This document shows positions 1-6,675 of a stretch of DNA of 24,331 nucleotides, in pieces. Position 1 is the first letter of the stretch. Each line of letters opens with the position of its first letter. The notes below the pieces were generated by a model. The model saw only the letters and a program-made list of their open reading frames with translations. It did not search any database and was not told the DNA's origin. Made by a program: the position numbers and the translations under genes. The DNA is from a virus, in IMG/VR virus record IMGVR_UViG_3300045738_000647, positions 1 to 24,331 of that record. One strand, 5' to 3'.

Positions 1-62
1 GCGACAAATGCAACACTCCGTGGTCACAGCCGACCAGCAAAGGAAGGAAAGGCCGAAGATGA
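1..62 (+). CDS. C-terminal end of an upstream gene (partial)
   Basis: In the frame starting at base 3 the left edge is open and runs to a TGA at 60-62, giving a tail of about 19 residues that ends in a lysine/arginine-rich stretch (KGRKGRR). That TGA overlaps the ATG at 59 (ATGA), the same coupling used elsewhere in the window, which is why this frame is preferred. Too little is present to identify the product. The other two frames are also open here, so the call is tentative. Confidence 0.3.
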   Translation, partial: DKCNTPWSQPTSKGRKGRR

Positions 63-166
63 CGGTCAACGATGCCGCGTTCGTCGCTCTGTTGATCCTG
101 CTCGCGCTTGCCTTCCCGGCGTGCGTCGACTGGGCAATCGAACGAGCACGCAGGAGGAAACCTTAG
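59..166 (+). CDS. Small single-span membrane peptide (35 aa)
   Basis: The ATG at 59 is preceded by a purine-rich Shine-Dalgarno region (aaggaaggaaagg, about 6 nt away) and overlaps the stop of the preceding frame as ATGA. The product has a short uncharged N-terminus, one hydrophobic segment at about residues 6-22 (FVALLILLALAFPAC) and a basic C-terminus (RARRRKP). The positive-inside rule predicts N-out/C-in topology in the inner membrane. The FPAC sequence is not a convincing lipobox. Short one-span peptides of this kind in phages include holin-like, antiholin-like and superinfection-exclusion proteins, but nothing here decides the role. The same frame is open back to base 2, so a longer product cannot be ruled out. 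Confidence 0.45.
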   Translation: MTVNDAAFVALLILLALAFPACVDWAIERARRRKP

Positions 167-265
167 GAGAGAATGGTTCCACGGTCGCGTGTCGAGGAAC
201 AAGCTGCGAACTTCCACATGTCACCGCGCGTGGAGAGTGAAACGTTGGAACCATAAACACGAAAG

Positions 266-287
266 CCGCCCTCGGGGATGGGGGCGG
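266..287 (+). terminator. GC-rich hairpin without a clear U-tract
   Basis: CCGCCC (266-271) pairs with GGGCGG (282-287), and two further pairs (T-G, C-G) close onto a GGGGAT loop. It lies between the small upstream genes and the terminase block, where a transcription stop would make sense. No run of T follows, so it could equally be an mRNA structure or part of a packaging site. Confidence 0.25.
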
Positions 288-299
288 AAGTGCAGCGCG

Positions 300-310
300 A
301 AGGAGGTGAT
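300..310 (+). promoter_or_regulatory. Perfect 11-nt Shine-Dalgarno sequence
   Basis: AAGGAGGTGAT is exactly complementary to the usual 3' end of bacterial 16S rRNA (ATCACCTCCTT). The ATG at 309-311 overlaps it and is too close for normal initiation; it would give only 13 codons (309-350). The next ATG, at 322, is about 14 nt from GGAGGT, rather far, and opens 24 codons ending in TAA at 394-396. Neither product resembles anything. The site could load ribosomes for a leader peptide ahead of terS, which has no good SD of its own. Confidence 0.4.
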
Positions 311-321
311 GCCGACAAGCT

Positions 322-396
322 ATGGCTTTCTCGAGGAGCCTGCAGCGTGAACTGCGGGCTCCGTTTCTATTCGCGCTTCGATACGACTCGCGGTAA
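322..396 (+). CDS. Possible 24-residue leader peptide
   Basis: ATG at 322, TAA at 394-396, downstream of the perfect SD at 300-310 and 12 nt before terS in the same frame. The product is basic and lacks recognisable features. It is listed only because a maximal SD must serve something. The 14-nt spacing is poor, and the stretch may simply be untranslated leader. Confidence 0.2.
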   Translation: MAFSRSLQRELRAPFLFALRYDSR

Positions 397-399
397 TAT
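394..399 (+). promoter_or_regulatory. Candidate -10 box (TAATAT) of terS
   Basis: TAATAT fits the TANNNT form of a -10 element and ends 9 nt before the terS ATG at 409. Transcription would then begin 0-3 nt before the start codon, giving a leaderless or nearly leaderless mRNA. This agrees with the lack of an SD before terS. No convincing -35 is visible 16-18 nt upstream, so the support is weak on its own. Confidence 0.3.
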
Positions 400-408
400 C
401 TGGGCAAC

Positions 409-984
409 ATGCCACGCATCGCGAAAACAGAATTCGATGCTCGCCTTCGACACGCCGAGCAATTGCTTGTCGCTGGCTTCGCGACGCACGAAGTCATCTC
501 GGCGTGCTGCACTGAATTTGAGGTGTCGCGCTGGACAGTTCGCAAGTGGATAACGCTCGCGCGCGCGAAGCTCCAGCGTGAATCGGGGATGCCGCGCGAC
601 GTTCACAAGGCCCGATGCTCGGCTGCGCTTCGACGGATCGAGCGCAAGCTCGACGCCATCGCGCGGAGCACGAAAAGCGACATGGCGAAGGTCGCCGCTT
701 ACCGTGTGCAGGTCACGGCCATCAAGCACGAGACGAAACTGCATGGTCTCAACGATCCTGAATCGATTGTGATCACTGGCGGAGATCCGATCTCCGAAGC
801 CCTCGGGCACGACGACCAACTAGCGCACGAACTGGAGCATGAACGTGAACGGCTATTCTGCGTTGTCACGGAGCCAGCTCCGACGGGCTTGCTTGGATCC
901 GACGGAGTGGGGGATTCGAATTCTAGGCGGGTTACCGGAAACGGATCGGCATCACCAGCTTCCGGAAACGGGGCCGGCGCTTGA
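409..984 (+). CDS. terS: Terminase small subunit
   Basis: The 191-residue product has a helix-turn-helix-like N-terminus (about residues 15-50, with VSRWTVRKWI as the recognition-like helix), as expected for DNA recognition at the packaging site. A basic helical middle follows. Near residues 115-130 comes the pattern (ETKLHGL, then DPE and VITGGD) typical of small terminase C-terminal regions in Mu-type and HK97-type phages. It lies directly upstream of the large subunit. The last 48 codons or so are read in a different frame from terL, and that tail is low-complexity (Gly/Ser/Asn-rich), so terL probably carries the constraint there. No SD precedes the start; a TAATAT box 9 nt upstream suggests a short-leader transcript. 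Confidence 0.8.
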   Translation: MPRIAKTEFDARLRHAEQLLVAGFATHEVISACCTEFEVSRWTVRKWITLARAKLQRESGMPRDVHKARCSAALRRIERKLDAIARSTKSDMAKVAAYRVQVTAIKHETKLHGLNDPESIVITGGDPISEALGHDDQLAHELEHERERLFCVVTEPAPTGLLGSDGVGDSNSRRVTGNGSASPASGNGAGA

Positions 985-2407
985 TCGCTTCCTAACGCGC
1001 CGAGCTCTTATCAAAGAGCACATGGTCGGCGGCACGTATACGCGGCAGCAGTTCCAAGTGCAGCAGGCGATCCGACAGCATCGTCGCGTCGTCGTTCACT
1101 CAGGACATTCGACTGGCAAGTCATTCGTGTGCGCCGATCTGATCGCGTGGTTTATGAAGTCGTTTCCAGGTGGCGCGTGCAAGGTCGTCACGACCGCGCC
1201 GACTTGGCGGCAGGTCAAAGACATCCTTTGGAAGACCCTTCGCGCTCGAATCAGGAAGTCACGCGTGCGACTCGGCGGCAACCTGTTGCCGAGGGCACCG
1301 ACGTGGGAGTTCGAGGACGAGCATTTCGCCGAAGGCTTCTCGACCGACGAAGCCGAGAAGATGCAAGGCTACCACGCGAAATATCTTCTCGTGATACTCG
1401 ACGAGGCGGCGGGCGTCAGCGAAGAGATCTGGGACACCGCGACGCGCCTCGCGACCGGGTCGACGAATTTCATTCTCGCCATCGGGAACCCCGGCGCACC
1501 GACCGGCCCGTTCTACGAGGCGGCGGTCAACAGCTCGAAGTGGCACACCATCCATCTTGACAGCCGTCTGCACCCGAACGTCGTCACGGGCGTCGAGCTT
1601 GTGCCCGGCGCGGCGACACGCGTGTGGATCGACGAGATGGAGGAGCAGTACGGCGGAACGAACACGATGCGTTTCTGCGCGTACGTGTCGGGCGAGTTCC
1701 CTACCGAAGGTGCCGACACGCTTATCGCACCGTCGTGGGTCGATCGAGCGTTCGAGTCGTCGCCCGCGTCGCCGTCGTGCTTCACTTCGATCAGCGCGGA
1801 CATCGCGCGTTACGGTGACGACGAGACCGTCATCACAACCTACAACGGGAGCGATCACGTTCGGACGTTGCACTATAACGGGCGCGACTTGATGCACACG
1901 GCGGGCGTGATCGTCGACGAGTTCAGCCGTCACGACCCTGCGACGACTCGAGTCATCGTCGACGCCGACGGCATCGGCGCAGGCGTGCTCGACCGCCTGC
2001 AAGAACTGAAGATTCCAGCCGAGGCGTTTCACGGTGGGCTCGCGCCGTTCTATCGGCCCGGTCGCAACGTCGACCGTCGACGCGAGCGGTTCCTCAACCT
2101 GCGGGCACAAGCGTGGTACGAATTCGCCGAGGCGCTTCGAACCGAGCAGATGACGCTGCGGCCCGACCGCATCACGAAAGCGCAACTGACCGCGCTTACG
2201 TACAAGTTCACATCCGACGGGAAGATCCAGGTCGAACGAAAGGAAGACCTGAAGAAACGGATGCCGCGCCTCGGGTCGCCCGACCGAGCCGACTCGCTCG
2301 TGATGGGGTGGTTCCTCGCAAGTCACTGGACGATCGCAATGCCGGTCAAGAAGCCGAGAAGGAAACGAACGTGGGTCGATCAAGCGCAGGAGATGCAAGG
2401 CGCGTAA
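839..2407 (+). CDS. terL: Terminase large subunit (packaging ATPase/nuclease)
   Basis: The 522-residue product is the packaging motor. The N-terminal ATPase has a Walker A GHSTGKS at residues 89-95, a TTAPTWRQV stretch typical of terminases near 118-126, and Walker B LLVILDEA at 183-190. The C-terminal RNase H-fold nuclease shows DIARYGDDE (321-329), VDADGIGAG (374-382) and SPDRADS (480-486), supplying the expected acidic residues. The length is normal for the family. The ATG at 839 sits only 1 nt after a GGAG. A GTG at 845, in frame and 7 nt from the same GGAG, may be the true start. The overlap with terS is about 146 nt, and the residues encoded there (DPTEWGIRILG) look like genuine terminase N-terminus. 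Confidence 0.95.
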   Translation: MNVNGYSALSRSQLRRACLDPTEWGIRILGGLPETDRHHQLPETGPALDRFLTRRALIKEHMVGGTYTRQQFQVQQAIRQHRRVVVHSGHSTGKSFVCADLIAWFMKSFPGGACKVVTTAPTWRQVKDILWKTLRARIRKSRVRLGGNLLPRAPTWEFEDEHFAEGFSTDEAEKMQGYHAKYLLVILDEAAGVSEEIWDTATRLATGSTNFILAIGNPGAPTGPFYEAAVNSSKWHTIHLDSRLHPNVVTGVELVPGAATRVWIDEMEEQYGGTNTMRFCAYVSGEFPTEGADTLIAPSWVDRAFESSPASPSCFTSISADIARYGDDETVITTYNGSDHVRTLHYNGRDLMHTAGVIVDEFSRHDPATTRVIVDADGIGAGVLDRLQELKIPAEAFHGGLAPFYRPGRNVDRRRERFLNLRAQAWYEFAEALRTEQMTLRPDRITKAQLTALTYKFTSDGKIQVERKEDLKKRMPRLGSPDRADSLVMGWFLASHWTIAMPVKKPRRKRTWVDQAQEMQGA

Positions 2408-2658
2408 GTCGCGATGGCTGTCTGAAGTGCAACGGCTTCGGCGAGGTCGGATGCGACCGGTGCGCCCACCGATCCGCATCGCGGTCGTGGTTCCTCGAGT
2501 CGTGCTCAGCGTGCGACGGCGAGGAGCTTGTCGCTTGCCCCGACTGCAACGGCACTGGTATGATCGTCCGCGACCTTTCTGGCGTGAGCCCTTCGCCGAT
2601 CGCAGCGCCTGAGCCGGGAGAAGAAGGCAGCATCCCAACAGTCGGAGTTATCGAATGA
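2371..2658 (+). CDS. Small DnaJ-type zinc-finger protein
   Basis: This 95-residue protein has four CxxC pairs at residues 17-20, 28-31, 45-48 and 56-59. The first and last read CxxCNGxG, as in the cysteine-rich domain of DnaJ/Hsp40, where four such repeats bind two zinc ions. There is no J domain. After the fingers comes a Pro/Glu-rich tail. The GTG at 2371 is chosen because it follows AAGGAAACGAAC (a usable SD) and removes an arginine-rich extension that only shadows terL. The gene overlaps terL by 37 nt, and its TGA overlaps the portal ATG (ATGA), so it should be co-translated with packaging genes. Possible roles are chaperone for terminase or portal, or nucleic-acid binding; neither is shown. 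Confidence 0.75.
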   Translation: MGRSSAGDARRVSRDGCLKCNGFGEVGCDRCAHRSASRSWFLESCSACDGEELVACPDCNGTGMIVRDLSGVSPSPIAAPEPGEEGSIPTVGVIE

Positions 2659-4349
2659 CGTTACCGATTCTGCAAGGAACGTATCCAGCCGGCGACATCT
2701 ACTCGCACGCGCTCGCGTCCGCCTATCATCACGAATGGCGCATTCTTGATCCCGACTTCTCGCAAGAAAAGGAGCCGTCGGTTTGGGAGCTGATCCAACG
2801 CGACCCCGTCGTGCAGCAGGCCATCCTGCAACGGCTCGCGGTCGTCGCGCCGAAGACGTGGCAAGTCGAGGCCGCGACGAAGTCTGACGACGACAAGCGC
2901 CTCGCACGCATCGTGCAGGAAATGCTCGAAGGCATCACCCGATTTGTGCAGGCTCGCAGCGACCTCGCGAAAGCGATATTCCGTGGTCGCGCTTACGCTT
3001 TCATCTCCGGTCGTCGTCGGCCGTTCGCCTTCGCCGACAGCACGACGATGCAACGATGGTGGTTGCCTCACCGATTGCAGCCCGTCGACAAGCGTCGTAT
3101 CCAGTTCGTCCCGAGCCGCAACGCTGCCGGCATTCTCACGACGCGCCCGCAGTTGTTCAGCGTGTCGCGCGAGAAGTGGGAGGACATCCGGCTGAAGGGC
3201 AACTTCGTCAGCGTCACCTATGGAGGCGATGAAGAATCCCGGCTCGGCTACGGCCGTGGAATAATCGAGACGTTGTACTTCCTATGGTGGGCACGCCAGC
3301 GCGTCATGCGCGAAGGCTTGCAAGCGGTCGAGCGTTGGTCGCAGGGTTTCATTCTCGCGAAGATCGACTCAACAGTTCGACCGGGCGGCGCGGGCAAAGA
3401 CCCGAACACCATGCGCGACGAGATGATTTCAATGCTCGAGCAGCACCGCGCACAGCACATCGCCGTCGTCGACAAGGCCGACGACATCTCCGTTGTCACG
3501 GGTCCGACCGGCGAGCACTCGCTCGCGGAGTTCTGGATCAATTACATCGACTCGAAGATTCTCGGCGTGTCGCTCGGCGCGAACCTGCCCTTCGGTGGCA
3601 GCGCCGACGCCGGCTCGCTCGCACGCTCGGTCGAGGAAGGCGAGACGGCCGACGACCGAACAGAGCTCGATCGCAACGTCCTCGACGAGTCGGTGCAAGC
3701 CGATCTTGTCACTTGCTTTCTCAACCGCAACCGACAGCAACTCGAGGCCGAAGGCCTCGGCAACGCTCGCATCCCGCGCTTCGCGACCATCACGCAGAAG
3801 ACCGAGAACCCGAAAGAGAACGCCGAGACGGCCGCGATCGTCCTTCAGTCGGCACCGCTCAAGCGCGAAGAATACTACGCTCGCGTAGGATGGGAGCCGC
3901 CCGAGGACGAAGACGAAGTCATCGAGGCGACGGCGCAGCCAGGTCTGCCCGGTCTGCCCGGTCTGCCCGACTTCGGCGACACTGACCTTCCGCCGATCGA
4001 CTTGGACCTTCCCGACGACACGACGCCCACCGACGAGCCCGCAAACCCCGACGAACCCGATCCGCAGATCGACGACGACGCGGAAGTCGAATCGGAGTTG
4101 CTCGGCAAGGTCGGCGGCATCACCGGCGCGATCGAGATCCTCGGCAAGCTCGGCGAAGGCGTCATCACACGCGAGACAGCAGTTCGACTTTTCGTTTTGT
4201 TCTTCCACCTAACGCCCGAGCAAGCTAGCGATCTCGTTGGCGAGTCGGGTGAAACCTTACCAGAAGAAAGCATCCCGGATGAGCGCAGCATCGCGGGCGA
4301 GCCCCCGGCGAATAACGGAGGTGCTCCACGAGCAGCAGTGGTCGGGTAA
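2655..4349 (+). CDS. Portal protein (DUF935, Mu gp29-like)
   Basis: The 564-residue product would form the dodecameric DNA gate at the capsid vertex. Features of the DUF935 family are the RDPVVQQAILQRLAVV stretch (about residues 49-64), a tryptophan-rich core (LYFLWWARQRVMREG), and a late block ILGVSLGANLPFGGSADAGS followed by a long acidic helix region. The C-terminus has GVITRETAVRLFVLFFHLTPEQAS, like the helical end of SPP1/Mu portal relatives. Between core and end lies an acidic, proline-rich linker. It includes three tandem copies of the 9-bp unit ggtctgccc (3943-3969), giving a PGLPGLPGLP segment. The gene sits in the usual place after terL and is translationally coupled to the zinc-finger gene. 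Confidence 0.88.
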   Translation: MTLPILQGTYPAGDIYSHALASAYHHEWRILDPDFSQEKEPSVWELIQRDPVVQQAILQRLAVVAPKTWQVEAATKSDDDKRLARIVQEMLEGITRFVQARSDLAKAIFRGRAYAFISGRRRPFAFADSTTMQRWWLPHRLQPVDKRRIQFVPSRNAAGILTTRPQLFSVSREKWEDIRLKGNFVSVTYGGDEESRLGYGRGIIETLYFLWWARQRVMREGLQAVERWSQGFILAKIDSTVRPGGAGKDPNTMRDEMISMLEQHRAQHIAVVDKADDISVVTGPTGEHSLAEFWINYIDSKILGVSLGANLPFGGSADAGSLARSVEEGETADDRTELDRNVLDESVQADLVTCFLNRNRQQLEAEGLGNARIPRFATITQKTENPKENAETAAIVLQSAPLKREEYYARVGWEPPEDEDEVIEATAQPGLPGLPGLPDFGDTDLPPIDLDLPDDTTPTDEPANPDEPDPQIDDDAEVESELLGKVGGITGAIEILGKLGEGVITRETAVRLFVLFFHLTPEQASDLVGESGETLPEESIPDERSIAGEPPANNGGAPRAAVVG

Positions 4350-5928
4350 ACCGTGCGTGGTCATCGGTGGCGGGCCGTCGTTGAAAGGCGTCGACCCGTC
4401 CGTCATCCCAGAAGGCGTTCCTTCGATTGGATGTAATGGTGCTTACCTATGGAACCCGACCATCGTGTTCTTTATCGACTGGCGCTTTTACGAGCTAGTG
4501 AAAGATCGCGACGATTGGAAGGCGTGCACGTCGACACGCATCATGCACAAGTCGTGCATCCAATACCCAGCGAGCAACGAAGCCGGAGCGTACTGGATTC
4601 CCATCGGTCGAGGAACTGTACAGTGGGGCATAAACTTCGACGCTGGTCTAGCAGGCCTGTCGAACACCGGCGTGATGGCCGTGAACCTTGCCGACATACT
4701 CGGGTGCGATCCGATCCTCTTGCTCGGCTTCGACCTGCTCGGCATCCCGTGCCCCGAGAAAGGCGAAGCTCGATCGGCGAACTTCCACACGCTTTACCCG
4801 GAGAGCTGGACGACGGGCGACAGCGTGTATACTCGATTCCTCGATTCGTTCGTTCGCTGCTTGCGCTACTCAGGCAAGCGCGTCATTAATTGCAACCCGG
4901 ATTCTGCGCTCGACCTGTTCCCGAAGTGCACGCTCGACGAAGGCATGGCGATCGCTCGAGGCGACGTCGATCCCGCCGAGTTGTTCCCGAACGGAAAGCT
5001 TGTCGGTACAACGTCGGGTCCGATAGCTGTGAGGTGCAAAGCCGATGAAGGCAACGAAGCTGATGGTCGCCTTGCTCCCGATCTTCTTAGTCGCCTGCTC
5101 GAGCCAGGAGAGACGGGAAGCAGTCGACGCCGGATTCCAGGCGGGATGGGACAAAGCCGCCGAGTCGATCTCGGCGGGCGCGTCGCCGACGGACCCGGCG
5201 ACCCTAATCGCTGTCGGGGTTACGGCAGTCAGCGCGGCCGTGCTGGCGTGGGTCAGAGCCCGGAAGAAATACAAGAATGGAGGGCCGGGCGGGACAAACG
5301 GCTAGCAGCCGCGCTGACGAAGGCCGACACTGAACTCGCGAAGTTCGTCGCGAAGCCTTCGAACATCAACGAACATCTGGAAACGCTCCGGGAGCTTGCT
5401 CGAGGTCAGACGGTAGTTGCGGAGTTCGGAAGTGGCACCGACTGCCGATCCACCCTAGCCTTGATAGCAGGTCGCCCGGAGCGCGTTCTTTCGTACGACC
5501 TAACGACGCCGAGCGAGACGCTCCGATTTAATCTCGGACAGTACGGCGCGGACAACGGCACCGTGGTCGAGTTCATCGAGAAGGACACCGGGCGGCTTCC
5601 AACGCTTGACCGCGATGTCGATTTGCTTCTTATCGACTCCGCGCACAACTGCGAACAAGTCACGGCCGAGCTTGTACTCAACGCTCACCGCGTTCTCGAT
5701 TACATCGTCTTCCACGACGTCGTGTCGTTCCCGTTCATCGATCAAGCGTTCGGAGGCAACGTCACGAACACCGAACCGATCTCCGGCGACGATACTGGCG
5801 TGATGCGTGCAGTGCTGTTGTTCCTTCGCGACAATGTCGAGTGGACGGTCGCCGAGTTCTATCAAAACAACAATGGTCTTTTGGTCCTGCAACGCTACGA
5901 CCGACGACCCGAGGTCGAGGTCGCCTGA
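4279..5928 (+). CDS. DUF115-like sugar domain fused to a methyltransferase
   Basis: Numbering from the ATG at 4279. Residues about 24-240 look like the DUF115/MptE-like Rossmann domain found in Maf-type glycosyltransferases: PCVVIGGGPSLKG near 26-38, SIGCNGAYLWNP, FFIDWRFYE, and ILLLGFDLLG. Residues about 345-540 look like a class I SAM-dependent methyltransferase of the Methyltransf_24/CmcI type: VVAEFGSGTD (glycine motif, 382-386), LLLIDSAHNCEQV (DSAH 453-456), and YIVFHDVVSFPF. The linker at about 256-343 is Arg/Gly-rich and shapeless, and a lipoprotein gene is encoded there in another frame. A TTG at 4237 is possible but lies deeper in portal. A GTG at 5248 could give the methyltransferase alone. 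Two genes joined by loss of a stop or by a frameshift is a real alternative to a true fusion. Confidence 0.7.
   Translation: MSAASRASPRRITEVLHEQQWSGKPCVVIGGGPSLKGVDPSVIPEGVPSIGCNGAYLWNPTIVFFIDWRFYELVKDRDDWKACTSTRIMHKSCIQYPASNEAGAYWIPIGRGTVQWGINFDAGLAGLSNTGVMAVNLADILGCDPILLLGFDLLGIPCPEKGEARSANFHTLYPESWTTGDSVYTRFLDSFVRCLRYSGKRVINCNPDSALDLFPKCTLDEGMAIARGDVDPAELFPNGKLVGTTSGPIAVRCKADEGNEADGRLAPDLLSRLLEPGETGSSRRRIPGGMGQSRRVDLGGRVADGPGDPNRCRGYGSQRGRAGVGQSPEEIQEWRAGRDKRLAAALTKADTELAKFVAKPSNINEHLETLRELARGQTVVAEFGSGTDCRSTLALIAGRPERVLSYDLTTPSETLRFNLGQYGADNGTVVEFIEKDTGRLPTLDRDVDLLLIDSAHNCEQVTAELVLNAHRVLDYIVFHDVVSFPFIDQAFGGNVTNTEPISGDDTGVMRAVLLFLRDNVEWTVAEFYQNNNGLLVLQRYDRRPEVEVA
5045..5305 (+). CDS. Overprinted lipoprotein with C-terminal membrane span (86 aa)
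   Basis: The ATG at 5045 follows GAGGT with 9-nt spacing. The product has a basic N-terminus (MKATK), a hydrophobic core and a lipobox LVAC with the cysteine at residue 18, which is standard for signal peptidase II processing. About 34 polar residues follow, then a second hydrophobic segment (about 52-70, LIAVGVTAVSAAVLAWV) and a strongly basic tail (RARKKYKN). An outer-membrane lipid anchor plus an inner-membrane C-terminal span is the topology of unimolecular spanins, but the linker is much shorter than in phage T1 gp11. The gene lies wholly inside the fusion gene in another frame. Its codons look natural while the host frame there looks like noise, so this frame is probably the selected one. 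Confidence 0.7.
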   Translation: MKATKLMVALLPIFLVACSSQERREAVDAGFQAGWDKAAESISAGASPTDPATLIAVGVTAVSAAVLAWVRARKKYKNGGPGGTNG

Positions 5929-5946
5929 TGGCGTGGGGCTATTGAA

Positions 5947-6675
5947 TTGATCAGTCGCGATGTGACTCTAATAACGTGCACCGGTTTTCGACCCGAGGCG
6001 TTCGCGCTCTGCGAGAAGTACGTCCATCGCTTCGACACCGACGGCATCGATGTCGAGTGGATCGTCGTGTCCGACGACAACATGTCGATCGGTGTTGATG
6101 CGTTTCTGGACAAAGGCATCAACGTCGTGTCGGTCGACGGGATCGGCCCGCAGAGATACTGCACGATGCCTTCGAACCTGCACACGGCGCTTTCGCTCGC
6201 ACGCGGGCAACTTGTCATCATCATCGAAGACGACGATTGGTACCACGCGAGCTACGTTCGATTTCTTTGGAACGCGTACAACACTTCGGCCGTCAAGCTG
6301 CTCGGGTTCTCGGCGGCACGTTATTACAGCGTCAGCACGCGGACTTTCAAAGGCCGGTATTCTTCACGATACTCGTCGCTCTGCCGTACGGCGTTCGATC
6401 GATGCCTCGCCGATCGCGTCGGCGAGGTCTGCCGAGCTTGCCATGCAGACCGAGCCATCAACGTCGACACACGAATTTGGTCAACGATCTGCGATCGCGA
6501 TGAGCGCTTCCTGTTCCCGCAATCGCATCTTTGCGTTTCGATCAAAGACATGCCCGGTCGAGGCAGGGCGGGCTTGATGGGCGGAAAGATGACCAATGCA
6601 GATCCGAGATTGTCCGTTCTCCGCCAGTGGATCGGCGACGACTGTCAGAACTACGAAAGGGTCCAGAATGTCTAA
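5947..6675 (+). CDS. GT-A fold glycosyltransferase (GT2-like)
   Basis: The 242-residue product starts with a beta strand (VTLITCTGFRP), has WIVVSDDN near residues 38-45, and an acidic motif EDDDWY at 94-99 after the strand LVIIIEDD. That matches the nucleotide-sugar and metal-binding DxD motif of GT-A enzymes. The family is probably GT2 or close to it, and acceptor and sugar are unknown. The start is the TTG at 5947, with GGGG about 9 nt upstream. The frame has no ATG before the fold begins; a GTG at 5962 is an alternative. The gene begins 18 nt after the methyltransferase stop and overlaps the next glycosyltransferase by 8 nt (ATGTCTAA), so the three form one translational unit. Confidence 0.7.
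   Translation: MISRDVTLITCTGFRPEAFALCEKYVHRFDTDGIDVEWIVVSDDNMSIGVDAFLDKGINVVSVDGIGPQRYCTMPSNLHTALSLARGQLVIIIEDDDWYHASYVRFLWNAYNTSAVKLLGFSAARYYSVSTRTFKGRYSSRYSSLCRTAFDRCLADRVGEVCRACHADRAINVDTRIWSTICDRDERFLFPQSHLCVSIKDMPGRGRAGLMGGKMTNADPRLSVLRQWIGDDCQNYERVQNV

Larger units (their letters stand above)
167..408 (+). other. Mostly non-coding region upstream of terS
   Basis: About 240 bases with no convincing long gene. It holds a 27-codon reading frame at 173-256 (ATG 7-8 nt after AGGAG), a GC-rich hairpin at 266-287, an 11-nt anti-16S match at 300-310, a 24-codon frame at 322-396, and a TAATAT box at 394-399 ahead of terS. A position just upstream of the terminase genes is where many phages carry a cos or pac site. 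No packaging motif can be recognised by eye. Confidence 0.5.

Noticed and set aside
2113-2370. Longer version of the zinc-finger gene starting at 2113
   Set aside because: The added 86 residues lie wholly inside terL, are Arg-rich and formless, and GTG 2371 has a usable SD.
1259-2638. 459-codon open frame on the minus strand opposite terL
   Set aside because: Arginine-rich product with no fold-like pattern, fully antisense to a certain gene. Such frames arise from the strong codon bias of the + strand.
3429-4208. 259-codon minus-strand frame opposite portal
   Set aside because: Antisense shadow; the portal frame is supported by family features.
4237-4278. TTG 4237 as start of the DUF115-like fusion
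   Set aside because: It lies deeper in portal, has no SD and adds basic residues before the fold; ATG 4279 is simpler.
6596-6667. ATG 6596 as start of the GT8-like gene
   Set aside because: It lies inside the preceding glycosyltransferase gene with no SD. ATG 6668 has GAAAGGG upstream and begins right at the first beta strand.
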